Shown: positions 1 to 7,759, counted from the stretch's first letter. The stretch is DNA of 12,874 nt from Christensenellaceae bacterium (GCA_012719815.1 JAAXZP010000220.1:1-12874); one strand, 5' to 3'. The notes: generated from the sequence alone by a model not told the origin. Translations and numbers: made by a program.

Positions 1-210
1 CTGTTGCTCATTGCGCTGCCGTTCAATTTTATTACGCTGGGCATCGCAAGCGTCTTTACCAACCTGCTGACGCTGGTCATCGCGTTTGCCATTGCGGGCG
101 CCGCAGGCGCTTTCTGGCCGATGCTGCTCATCGCGCTCGCCGTCATGCTGGCCGACGACGCCGTCCGGCTTGTCCGCAAAGCCATTTTCCCGAACCATAA
201 AACAAACTGA
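1..210 (+). CDS. C-terminal part of a small membrane protein, phage holin family IV / YvlD-like (5' truncated)
   Basis: The frame is open from the first base, so the start lies outside the window and about 69 residues are visible. The fragment opens with LPFNFITLGI, which resembles the conserved LPxNxLTLGL segment of the DUF/holin family that includes YvlD. Two hydrophobic segments follow, at about residues 10-34 and 38-51, and then a short basic tail (RLVRKAIFPNHKTN). It is probably an integral membrane protein of about 110-120 residues. The family's function is unknown and the 'holin' label comes only from sequence classification, so lysis should not be assumed. It is the only ordinary protein gene on the plus strand and converges on pckG. 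The family call rests on a short motif and the hydrophobic pattern. Confidence 0.5.
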   Translation: MLLIALPFNFITLGIASVFTNLLTLVIAFAIAGAAGAFWPMLLIALAVMLADDAVRLVRKAIFPNHKTN

Positions 211-219
211 ATTATCAAA

Positions 220-251
220 CACGAAAGGCGGGAATTTTCCCGCCCTTCGTG
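220..251. terminator. Bidirectional hairpin terminator between convergent genes
   Basis: CACGAA (220-225) pairs with TTCGTG (246-251) and GGCGGG (227-232) pairs with CCCGCC (239-244). There is one A/C mismatch and an AT-rich loop. On the plus side TTTTT follows about 10 bases later (261-265). On the minus side the downstream sequence is T-rich but broken up. It sits between the end of the plus-strand membrane protein gene and the end of pckG, so it probably serves both. Confidence 0.75.
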
Positions 252-289
252 CTGTGTATCTTTTTGCGAAGTCAAAGTCTTTTCGAATA

Positions 290-2083
<1,794 letters not shown>

Positions 2084-2121
2084 ACCCTTTTCCTTTCTTG
2101 AGTCTTTCAAACTCTTATTGC

Positions 2122-2152
2122 ACTTATTTTAAGTAAATCCGGTGATCCGGAT
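2122..2152 (-). promoter_or_regulatory. Two adjacent inverted repeats upstream of pckG
   Basis: ACTTA-TTT-TAAGT (2122-2134) and ATCCGG-tgat-CCGGAT (2137-2152) are both perfect and lie 39-69 bases upstream of the pckG start, downstream of the terminator at 2186-2207. The space fits the pckG promoter and leader. TAAAAT on the minus strand overlaps the first repeat and could be a -10 element, but no good -35 goes with it. The repeats could be operators or leader-RNA hairpins; the sequence alone does not decide. Confidence 0.4.
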
Positions 2153-2185
2153 ACATTTTACGCCTAAAACTGTCCGCGAGGTCAC

Positions 2186-2207
2186 ACAAAAAGCGGGGAA
2201 GCCCGCT
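2186..2207 (-). terminator. Rho-independent terminator
   Basis: AGCGGG (2192-2197) pairs with CCCGCT (2202-2207) across a 4-base loop. On the minus strand it is followed at once by TTTTTGTGTG, and the flanking ACACA/TGTGT may extend the stem. It ends the ksgA transcript or the candidate RNA upstream and insulates pckG. Confidence 0.8.
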
Positions 2208-2401
2208 CATGTGCTGTGTATCCGTATGCAAAAAGCAAAACCCTTTTTGCCCGAGCCATGCTGCCGTCGCGCAGCCGCGCCAGTTCCCGGCGCCCCTTCA
2301 CAGCCACCGCCGTCCTCAGCCGCCTGCTGACCTCCATAGTACTATGAAAGCCGCTTTTTTCATGGACGGCGCTTGTTCGGACGGCGTATCCGATGACGGA
2401 T
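2186..2401 (-). ncRNA. Candidate structured non-coding RNA, unidentified
   Basis: The 414-base gap between ksgA and pckG holds no convincing protein gene but many perfect helices. CGCCGTCC (2308-2315) pairs with GGACGGCG (2364-2371). It encloses TCAGC/GCTGA (2316-2330) and ATGAAA/TTTCAT (2344-2363), which abut it with no spare bases, forming a compact three-way junction. GCGCC/GGCGC (2277-2293), GCTGC/GCAGC (2260-2275), GCAAAAA/TTTTTGC (2228-2250) and ATCCG/CGGAT (2388-2401) are further hairpins. The segment ends on the minus strand in a terminator, which sets the polarity. About 2245-2340 is distinctly GC-rich while the flank at 2402-2497 is AT-rich and could hold a promoter, although I see no good -35/-10 pair. 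It could also be a long ksgA 3' UTR. It lacks the hallmark motifs of tmRNA, RNase P, SRP RNA, T-box and the common riboswitches. The 5' end is a guess. Confidence 0.45.
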
Positions 2402-2497
2402 GCATTTTTCAAAGTTGCATATTTACTAAGCCGTATTTCTTCCCATTTTAGATTATTCTACACAAAATCCTTTTTTCCTCTATAAATTCGAACTTTA

Positions 2498-3346
2498 TTA
2501 ATATATTTTTTTCAGCTCGCGGCTTATAGCGATGAAATCCCTGACGCTTAGCGTTTCAGCTCTTGCGTTTTCATCAATTCCGGCAGCTTTCAGCACAGCC
2601 TCAGTCTGCTGCGGTTCCAAACCCGCCGTCCTCAAATTGCTTTTCACCGTCTTGCGGCGCATCGCAAACAGGGCTTTCACCGTATCCATGAACGCCTCAA
2701 AATCCATATCCTGCTGCGGCGCGATCTCCATCTGCACCACTGCCGACTCCACCTCCGGCCTGGGATAAAAGCAGGAAGGCGATACGTTAAAAAGGCGCTG
2801 CGGTGCAGAAAAAAAGCCTGCCGCAACGGTCAGCACGCCGTAGTCCTTGCTGCCCGGCGCCGCGCACAGGCGGTCCGCCACCTCGCGCTGCACCATCACG
2901 GTGATGCGCCGGATGTTGAGCCTGGCCGTCAGCAGCGCCATGATGCACGGCGATGTGATGTAATAGGGCAGGTTCGCGGATACATAGATTTCGCGGCCGC
3001 CGAACAGCGCCCCCAATTCCTGGTTGATATCCGCCTTTAAAAAATCCTGATGAAACAGGTGAAAGCGCGGCTCTCCCGTAAATATCGCGTCCAGAGCCCG
3101 GCACAGGCCGGCGTCTATCTCATAGGCCGCCACTTCGCTGCCGCGAGCCAGCAGGCGCGACGTCAGCGCGCCAAAACCCGGCCCAATCTCCAGCACGCAT
3201 GCGCCCGCGGGCGCCGCAGCAGCGGCGATCTTGTCCGCAATGTTGCCGTCCACCAGAAAATTCTGCCCCAGCTTCTTCAGCGGTGCCACCCCAAACTGCG
3301 CCATCAGTTCTTTCAGCACTCGGGGCGATGTCACATTGATAAACAT
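2498..3346 (-). CDS. rsmA: 16S rRNA (adenine-N6,N6) dimethyltransferase RsmA/KsgA
   Basis: It transfers four methyl groups from S-adenosylmethionine to two adjacent adenosines in helix 45 of 16S rRNA (A1518/A1519 in E. coli) during 30S subunit maturation. From the ATG at 3346 the protein has 282 residues, as usual. The family signature LKKLGQNFLVD is at about 23-33. The SAM-binding motif I, EIGPGFG, is at 53-59, and the catalytic NLPYY is at 125-129. The C-terminal domain ends with the typical TLSVRDFIAISREL. The frame is open further upstream to 3388, but family members begin about 20-25 residues before LGQNFL, which fits MFINVTSPRV. There is no clear ribosome binding site before this ATG; instead an extended -10 element ends 9 bases upstream. 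In Bacillus the gene usually follows rnmV, which is not present here. Confidence 0.96.
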   Translation of the reverse strand: MFINVTSPRVLKELMAQFGVAPLKKLGQNFLVDGNIADKIAAAAAPAGACVLEIGPGFGALTSRLLARGSEVAAYEIDAGLCRALDAIFTGEPRFHLFHQDFLKADINQELGALFGGREIYVSANLPYYITSPCIMALLTARLNIRRITVMVQREVADRLCAAPGSKDYGVLTVAAGFFSAPQRLFNVSPSCFYPRPEVESAVVQMEIAPQQDMDFEAFMDTVKALFAMRRKTVKSNLRTAGLEPQQTEAVLKAAGIDENARAETLSVRDFIAISRELKKIY

Positions 3347-3355
3347 TTCACATTC

Positions 3356-3364
3356 ATTGTACCA
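3356..3364 (-). promoter_or_regulatory. Possible extended -10 promoter for rsmA
   Basis: The minus strand reads TGG-TACAAT, an extended -10 (TGnTATAAT-like). The -35 region 17 bases further up (TGTTTT) is poor. Transcription would begin about 3 bases before the ATG at 3346, giving a nearly leaderless mRNA. That agrees with the lack of a ribosome binding site there. Confidence 0.35.
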
Positions 3365-3476
3365 CATATCGCTCTGCAAAAACAGCATTTTTTAGGGCGG
3401 ACCGTCCATGTATACATATATAGATGAAGCATTGTTTACATTTAAAAAAAATCCGTTACGAAGTTATTACAAATGT

Positions 3477-3505
3477 TTGACAAACTCTGCTTTTTGCGCT
3501 ATAAT
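3477..3505 (+). promoter_or_regulatory. Perfect consensus sigma-A promoter
   Basis: TTGACA (3477-3482), a 17-base spacer and TATAAT (3500-3505) match the housekeeping consensus at all 12 positions. The expected start of transcription is about 3512. It faces away from rsmA and toward the end of ftsH, with no ordinary gene downstream. It is the best promoter in the window. Confidence 0.85.
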
Positions 3506-3531
3506 GCCTTAAAGGGTTGAAAAAACCCGGT

Positions 3532-3558
3532 ATGTTTTCGCACCACCACCACCAATAA
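3532..3558 (+). CDS. Possible 8-codon leader peptide MFSHHHHQ
   Basis: ATG TTT TCG, four CAC codons, CAA and TAA lie within the predicted small RNA, between its 5' hairpin and its terminator. Four consecutive histidine codons recall histidine-operon leader peptides. Against this, there is no properly spaced ribosome binding site: AAAGGG (3511-3516) is 15 bases from the ATG and its GGG is caught in a hairpin. There is also no histidine gene downstream. Translation is unproven. Confidence 0.25.
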   Translation: MFSHHHHQ

Positions 3559-3566
3559 TATATTTT

Positions 3567-3610
3567 GCCAAACAGCCTTTGCATTAAAACGCAGAGGCTT
3601 TTGGCTTTTT
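3567..3610 (+). terminator. Strong Rho-independent terminator of the small RNA
   Basis: GCCAAA (3567-3572) pairs with TTTGGC (3600-3605). After a single bulged C, AGCCTTTGC (3574-3582) pairs with GCAGAGGCT (3591-3599) with one G-T wobble. This gives 15 base pairs closed by an 8-base loop. TTTTTATTTCC follows directly from 3606. The T-run is only on the plus strand, so the polarity is clear. Confidence 0.88.
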
Positions 3611-3668
3611 ATTTCCTTTTCAGTCCAAATCACCGCTGCTTGCTTATCCGCAATACTTTTTTTCGCCA

Positions 3669-3696
3669 AAATAAAGACCGCCTGTTTAAGGCGGTC
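3669..3696 (-). terminator. Rho-independent terminator of ftsH
   Basis: GACCGCC (3676-3682) pairs perfectly with GGCGGTC (3690-3696) across a 7-base loop. On the minus strand it is followed by TTTATTTT. It lies 13 bases beyond the ftsH stop. Confidence 0.88.
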
Positions 3697-3709
3697 CATA
3701 TTCGTTTTC

Positions 3710-5617
3710 TTATGCCGGCGCCTGCGCAGGCATGCCCGCCGCGCCGCCGTCATCATCATACAGCGGCGGCAGGTCTTCGCCGTTCCACAGCTTCTCGAAC
3801 TCCTCGCCGTCAATCTTCTCGCGCGCCATCAGCACGGAAGGCACTTTATGCAGCAGCCCGATATGCTCCTTCAGTATGTTCGTCGCCTTTTCAAACGCGG
3901 TATCCAGCAGCTTCTTGACCTCCTGGTCCACCTTATAGGCCAGCTCCTCGGAATACGTGCGCATATGCCCGATCTCCTTGCCTATAAACAGCTCCTGGTT
4001 GTTGCCCAGAAACAGCGGCCCTATTTCGTCGCTCATGCCGTACCTCACGACCATGTTGCGCGCGATTTCGGTGGCGCGTTGCAGGTCGCTGGTCGCGCCG
4101 GTGCTCACGTCCCCCAGCACCAGCAGCTCGGCTGCCCGGCCGCCCAGTATCATCGCGAGGTCCGCCAGCAGCTTGCTCTTGAACACAAACTGCTTATCGT
4201 CTTCAGGCAGCGTCAGCGTATAGCCCGACGCCGCGCCGCGCGGTATGATGGACACCTCGTGCACGGGGTCGCTCTCGGGCTGCGCCTTCGCGCAGATCGC
4301 GTGCCCCGCCTCGTGGTACGCTGTGCACCGCTTATCCTTCTCGGTGATCACGCGGGACCTTTTCTCCGGTCCGGCAAGCACGCGGGTTATGGCCTCCTCT
4401 ATCTCCGGCATGCCGATCTTCTGCTTTTTGCGCCGCGCGGCCAGTATCGCCGCTTCATTCAGCACGTTCTCCAGGTCCGCGCCGATAAATCCGGGCGTCC
4501 GCCGGGCCAAAACTTTGAGGTCCACCGATTCATCCAGGGGCTTGCCCCTGGCGTGCACCCGCAATATTTCCTCGCGGCCCTTCACGTCGGGATAGTTGAT
4601 GAAAATCTGCCTGTCAAACCGGCCGGGCCGCAGCAACGCCGGGTCCAGTATATCCTTGCGGTTGGTCGCCGCCAGCACGATGATGCCCTCGTTGGTCTGG
4701 AAGCCGTCCATTTCCACCAGCAGCTGGTTCAGCGTCTGCTCGCGCTCGTCGTGGCCGCCGCCCAGGCCGCTGCCCCTCTGCCGGCCCACCGCGTCAATCT
4801 CGTCGATGAACAGTATGCACGGCGAGTTCTTCTTGGCGTTTTCAAACATATCGCGCACGCGGGCAGCGCCCACGCCCACGAACATCTCCACAAAGTCCGA
4901 ACCGCTGATCGAGAAGAACGGCACGCCGGCCTCCCCGGCCACCGCCTTGGCGAGCAGCGTTTTGCCGCCGCCCGGAGGCCCCACCAGCAGCACGCCCTTG
5001 GGAATGCGCGCGCCCAGCTCCGTAAACCGCTTGGGGTTTTTCAGGAACTCAACGATCTCGGCCAGCTCCGCCTTTTCCTCGTCCGCACCCGCCACGTCAG
5101 CAAACGTTTTGCGGTTCTTGTCGCCCACCTGCATGCGCGCGCGCGACTTGCCGAACGACAGCGCCTTGTTGCCGTTGCCCTGCTGCTGGCGCATGAAGAA
5201 ATAGAACACCAGCATCACCAGCGCCAGCGGTATCAGATACGGCAGCAGCGTTTCCAGGAAAGACGGTTCAGGTACCTTGGTATATGTATATCCGAATCCG
5301 TATTCGGCGGAATCCGATGCCCCGGTAATAGCCTTCAGATCCTCGGTCAGCATATCCACAGAGGGAATATACACGTAATAATCGTATTCTGCGGGAAACC
5401 TGTCCGGGTTAATCTGGGTGTCCTTTTTCAGCGCAAAAAGATCGTTTCCGATCACTTCCACCTGTTCTATCTGCTCATTCTTGACAAGTTCCAGAAACTG
5501 GTCGTATTTCTGTTTGCGCGTATCCGCCTGCGGCGTCTGTGTTAATAACTGTATCAGTAACAACACTAGAGCGATGCCAATTATATATATCAGCGGCCCA
5601 CGTGCTGATTTTTTCAA
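3710..5617 (-). CDS. ftsH: ATP-dependent zinc metalloprotease FtsH
   Basis: This membrane-anchored AAA+ protease forms hexamers that extract and degrade damaged membrane proteins and selected cytoplasmic regulators. The protein has 635 residues, the normal length. A transmembrane helix lies at about 8-26, then an extracytoplasmic domain, then a second helix at about 123-142. The Walker A motif is GPPGGGKT (213-220), where most FtsH proteins have GPPGTGKT. The pore loop MFVGVG is at 245-250, Walker B ILFIDE at 268-273, and the arginine-finger region LLRPGRFDR at 328-336. The zinc site is HEAGH (435-439) with Asp511 of SDLQRAT as third ligand. The tail ends in DDDGG and an Ala/Pro-rich stretch. 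The start is TTG at 5617, 8 bases after AAGGAG. A promoter at 5684-5712 and a terminator at 3669-3696 make it an independent unit downstream of tilS-hpt, the usual Bacillota neighbours. Confidence 0.98.
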   Translation of the reverse strand: MKKSARGPLIYIIGIALVLLLIQLLTQTPQADTRKQKYDQFLELVKNEQIEQVEVIGNDLFALKKDTQINPDRFPAEYDYYVYIPSVDMLTEDLKAITGASDSAEYGFGYTYTKVPEPSFLETLLPYLIPLALVMLVFYFFMRQQQGNGNKALSFGKSRARMQVGDKNRKTFADVAGADEEKAELAEIVEFLKNPKRFTELGARIPKGVLLVGPPGGGKTLLAKAVAGEAGVPFFSISGSDFVEMFVGVGAARVRDMFENAKKNSPCILFIDEIDAVGRQRGSGLGGGHDEREQTLNQLLVEMDGFQTNEGIIVLAATNRKDILDPALLRPGRFDRQIFINYPDVKGREEILRVHARGKPLDESVDLKVLARRTPGFIGADLENVLNEAAILAARRKKQKIGMPEIEEAITRVLAGPEKRSRVITEKDKRCTAYHEAGHAICAKAQPESDPVHEVSIIPRGAASGYTLTLPEDDKQFVFKSKLLADLAMILGGRAAELLVLGDVSTGATSDLQRATEIARNMVVRYGMSDEIGPLFLGNNQELFIGKEIGHMRTYSEELAYKVDQEVKKLLDTAFEKATNILKEHIGLLHKVPSVLMAREKIDGEEFEKLWNGEDLPPLYDDDGGAAGMPAQAPA

Positions 5618-5629
5618 ACTACCATCTCC

Positions 5630-5647
5630 TTCTCAACCGTTCTCAAC
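5630..5647 (-). repeat. Direct repeat in the ftsH leader
   Basis: On the minus strand GTTGAGAA occurs twice, 10 bases apart (one helical turn), just before the AAGGAG of ftsH. It may be a regulator site or chance. The upstream copy starts about 30 bases after the predicted transcription start. Confidence 0.35.
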
Positions 5648-5683
5648 AGTACAACCCCTCACAAAAGTTTTACCTTGTTTGAC

Positions 5684-5712
5684 ATTCTATCATAACACCC
5701 CGGGCATTTCAA
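5684..5712 (-). promoter_or_regulatory. ftsH: Sigma-A promoter of ftsH
   Basis: On the minus strand TTGAAA (5707-5712), a 17-base spacer and TAGAAT (5684-5689) each match the consensus at 5 of 6 positions. Transcription would start near 5677, giving a leader of about 60 bases. No clear terminator separates it from the tilS-hpt frame, so read-through from upstream is also possible. Confidence 0.7.
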
Positions 5713-5741
5713 TTAAACATATATGAACGATGTATAAACAT

Positions 5742-7622
5742 TTATTCGCTCTGGTAAACGCTGGGCTTTAAGACCCCGATGTACTTGAGGTTGCGGTATT
5801 TTTCCGCGTAATCCAGCCCGTACCCCACGATGAAAACGTCCGGCACCTCAAAGCCCACGTAATCCGCCTTAAACTCCCCCAAACGGCGCGACGGCTTGTC
5901 AAACAGGCAGCAGGTCTTAAGAGACTTGGGGTTACGGGAGCGCAGCGTCTTGGTGAGATACTGCAACGTCAGCCCGGAGTCCACAATATCCTCCACCACC
6001 AGCACGTTGCGGCCCGCGATGTCCTCCTCCAGATCATACTGGATGCGCACCGCGCCCGACGTTGTGGCCGAATTGCCGTAGCTGGACACCGCCATAAAGT
6101 TCATGTTGAGCGGGATGTCCATCTCGCGCACAAGGTCGGCGTAAAACATCACTGCGCCGCGCAGCACGCCCACCGTCAACACATCCTCGCCTTTCAAATC
6201 CTTGCAGATCTGAGCCGCCAGCTCCTTCACGCGCTGTTTTATCTGTTCTTCCGTAAACAATATCTGTTCGATGTCGTGATGCATTGTCGATTTCTCCCCA
6301 ACTTCAATTTTTATAATCCGGCTTCCCGGCTTTATTTTGGACTTTTCCGACACGCCTGCGCCCACAGCCCACAGCACCTCCGAACCCACCGCGAGCACCA
6401 CCATGTCATCCCGCATATAAAGCGGCACTTTCCGGTCCGACAGGTAATCCGACAGGCGCTTGGTGCCGCTCATGCCCAGCGGCTGTATGAAATCGCCTTC
6501 CCTGCGGTGCCGGAACACCGCGCCAGTCAGCGCCGCCATGTCGAAATACTCCGCGCCGTCCCCGAAGGCCGCCTCGCTGCATTCGCTGCAGGTAAACACG
6601 GTTCCGTCCATCTCATACCGGCCCGGTCCGGAAAAATCAACTGAATTATTATTATAAGCCTTTTTGCGGGCCCTGCCAATCATCAATTTTCCATAAACCA
6701 CCGTTGCAGCCAGCCCTTTGCCTATGTCCAGCCGCTTGGCCGACTCCCCGTCCGCCGCGAGCCGGAGTATGTCCTGCACGTGCTTGCTCTCCACATCCTT
6801 CAGGCCAAACCGCTTCTCAAAAGCCAGCCTGATAACGCGCGCCTTGACAGCTTCGGGCAGCTCTGCCAGCCTGTCCAGGCCGATGTAAACGCCATCCTCT
6901 TTCTCCTCGATGCAGCCCGCGTCCAGCGCCGCCTGCCTGAGCGCCGCTTCGTCCTCCTTAAGCAGCTGTGCGGTCTGCGCGATGTGCGCCACCGCCTGTT
7001 CGTTCACCCGCGCCAGACGCGGCAGTATCTCGCTGCGGATGTAGTTGCGCGTGTAGCCGGTCTCGTCGTTGGTCGCATCCCGAACGAATTCCACGCAGTT
7101 CTCCGCCGCGTATTCCTCGATTTCTTTCCGGGAAACATGGAGTAGCGGCCGGATGTAGCGACCGCGCTTTTCCGGTATGCCGCAAAGCCCCGAAAGGCCG
7201 CAGCCGCGCAGCAGGTTCATCAGCACCGTTTCCGCCACGTCGTCCATCTGGTGCGCCGTCGCAATCCAGTCCGCGTCCTGCCTGTCCAGAAAAGCGTACC
7301 GCGTCTGCCTTGCGGCGGTCTCCACCGACAGCTTCTGCTCCCGCGCGATGGCCGGCACGTCCGCCCGCTCCACCACGCACTCCACGCCGCGCTGCGCGCA
7401 TTGCCGCATCACAAAGCGCATGTCGTCCTCCGACGCCCGGCCGCGGATGCCGTGCTCCATATGAAAAGCGACTACTGTTATGTTCAGCTGGTCGCGCAAA
7501 CTGCACAGGGTATGAAGCAGCACCATCGAGTCCACGCCGCCGCTCACAGCGACGCCCACGCGGTCCCCCGCTTTCACGCCCAGTTCATGCAGTTTTTGCG
7601 CCACACGCTGTTCCATACACAT
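5742..7622 (-). CDS. tilS-hpt: Bifunctional TilS (tRNA-Ile lysidine synthetase) - hypoxanthine phosphoribosyltransferase fusion
   Basis: One uninterrupted frame of 626 codons carries two complete enzymes. Residues 1-446 are TilS, which uses ATP and lysine to convert C34 of the CAU-anticodon isoleucine tRNA to lysidine. The PP-loop SGGVDS is at 27-32, and the substrate-binding and C-terminal TilS domains follow. Residues 447-626 are Hpt, which joins hypoxanthine or guanine to PRPP. VGVLRGAVMF is near 484-493, the PRPP motif VVEDIVDSGLTL at 542-553, and DKPSRR and VGYGLDYAEKYRN follow. Separate TilS and Hpt proteins have about these lengths, so neither half is truncated. An ATG at codon 447 has its own ribosome binding site. 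The start could be 7622 or the ATG at 7616; neither has a good ribosome binding site, and TATAAT lies 5 bases upstream. A similar TilS/HprT fusion is annotated in Listeria. Confidence 0.95.
   Translation of the reverse strand: MCMEQRVAQKLHELGVKAGDRVGVAVSGGVDSMVLLHTLCSLRDQLNITVVAFHMEHGIRGRASEDDMRFVMRQCAQRGVECVVERADVPAIAREQKLSVETAARQTRYAFLDRQDADWIATAHQMDDVAETVLMNLLRGCGLSGLCGIPEKRGRYIRPLLHVSRKEIEEYAAENCVEFVRDATNDETGYTRNYIRSEILPRLARVNEQAVAHIAQTAQLLKEDEAALRQAALDAGCIEEKEDGVYIGLDRLAELPEAVKARVIRLAFEKRFGLKDVESKHVQDILRLAADGESAKRLDIGKGLAATVVYGKLMIGRARKKAYNNNSVDFSGPGRYEMDGTVFTCSECSEAAFGDGAEYFDMAALTGAVFRHRREGDFIQPLGMSGTKRLSDYLSDRKVPLYMRDDMVVLAVGSEVLWAVGAGVSEKSKIKPGSRIIKIEVGEKSTMHHDIEQILFTEEQIKQRVKELAAQICKDLKGEDVLTVGVLRGAVMFYADLVREMDIPLNMNFMAVSSYGNSATTSGAVRIQYDLEEDIAGRNVLVVEDIVDSGLTLQYLTKTLRSRNPKSLKTCCLFDKPSRRLGEFKADYVGFEVPDVFIVGYGLDYAEKYRNLKYIGVLKPSVYQSE
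6282..6299 (-). promoter_or_regulatory. Internal ribosome binding site and ATG at the TilS/Hpt junction
   Basis: On the minus strand GGGGAG (6294-6299) stands 9 bases before ATG (6282-6284), in frame with the fusion and exactly where a stand-alone Hpt of 180 residues (MHHDIEQILF) would start. Hpt may therefore be made both as part of the fusion and alone. Confidence 0.55.
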
Positions 7623-7626
7623 CTTT

Positions 7627-7671
7627 ATTATAATATCACTTTGCGTTTATTAAACACCGTGATGAAATCAC
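7627..7671 (-). promoter_or_regulatory. Possible tilS-hpt promoter with upstream inverted repeat
   Basis: On the minus strand TATAAT (7627-7632) is a perfect -10, but the -35 at a 17-base distance (GTTTAA) is poor. GTGAT-gaa-ATCAC (7659-7671) is a perfect inverted repeat just upstream of it and could be an operator for an activator or repressor. Transcription would start about 7620, at or just inside the first ATG, so the ATG at 7616 may be the true start on a near-leaderless mRNA. Confidence 0.35.
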
Positions 7672-7701
7672 ATTCTCGACTGCTGTATGTGTATGCTGCT
7701 C

Positions 7702-7735
7702 AAAAAAGCAGCGGCTTTAAGGCAAAGTCCGCAGC
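7702..7735 (-). terminator. Rho-independent terminator of the mnmE-mnmG operon
   Basis: On the minus strand GCTGCGGACTTT pairs with AAAGCCGCTGC, with one bulged A and one T-T mismatch, over a 5-base loop. TTTTTT follows directly (complement of 7702-7707). It begins about 24 bases after the mnmG stop. Confidence 0.75.
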
Positions 7736-7759
7736 CTTTCCGTTACACCGGCCTTGCTC

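Larger units (their letters stand above)
3512..3610 (+). ncRNA. Predicted free-standing small RNA of about 99 nt
   Basis: The unit is bounded by the consensus promoter at 3477-3505 and a strong terminator at 3567-3610, on the opposite strand from rsmA and ftsH. The RNA would start with a small hairpin, GGGTT-gaaaa-AACCC (3514-3528). An unpaired A/C/U-rich middle follows, with four CAC triplets in a row (3541-3552), and the terminator hairpin closes it. A C-rich single-stranded stretch that can pair with G-rich ribosome binding sites is typical of Gram-positive regulatory RNAs. The middle also holds an 8-codon frame with four histidine codons, so a leader-peptide or dual-function RNA is possible. 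I do not recognise it as a known family. Confidence 0.7.

Noticed and set aside
2245..2295. Likeness of the GCCGGGAACTGGC segment to SRP (4.5S) RNA
   Set aside because: The required GGAAGG/AGCA domain IV core is missing, so the resemblance is limited to one hairpin.
2182..2412. A 76-codon minus-strand frame in the rsmA-pckG gap (starting TTG)
   Set aside because: It has no ribosome binding site, runs through the terminator hairpin and its T-run, and resembles no known protein. Helices explain the segment better.
2209..2451. An 80-codon plus-strand frame in the same gap
   Set aside because: It has no ribosome binding site or promoter and a Cys/Pro-rich composition without domains.
3499..3813. 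A 104-codon minus-strand frame overlapping the ftsH end and the small RNA
   Set aside because: It crosses the ftsH terminator, begins inside ftsH in another frame, and has no start signal.
3848..5545. A 565-codon open frame on the plus strand opposite ftsH
   Set aside because: It mirrors the codon structure of ftsH, is rich in Arg, His and Leu, shows no domain or ribosome binding site, and ftsH itself is beyond doubt.
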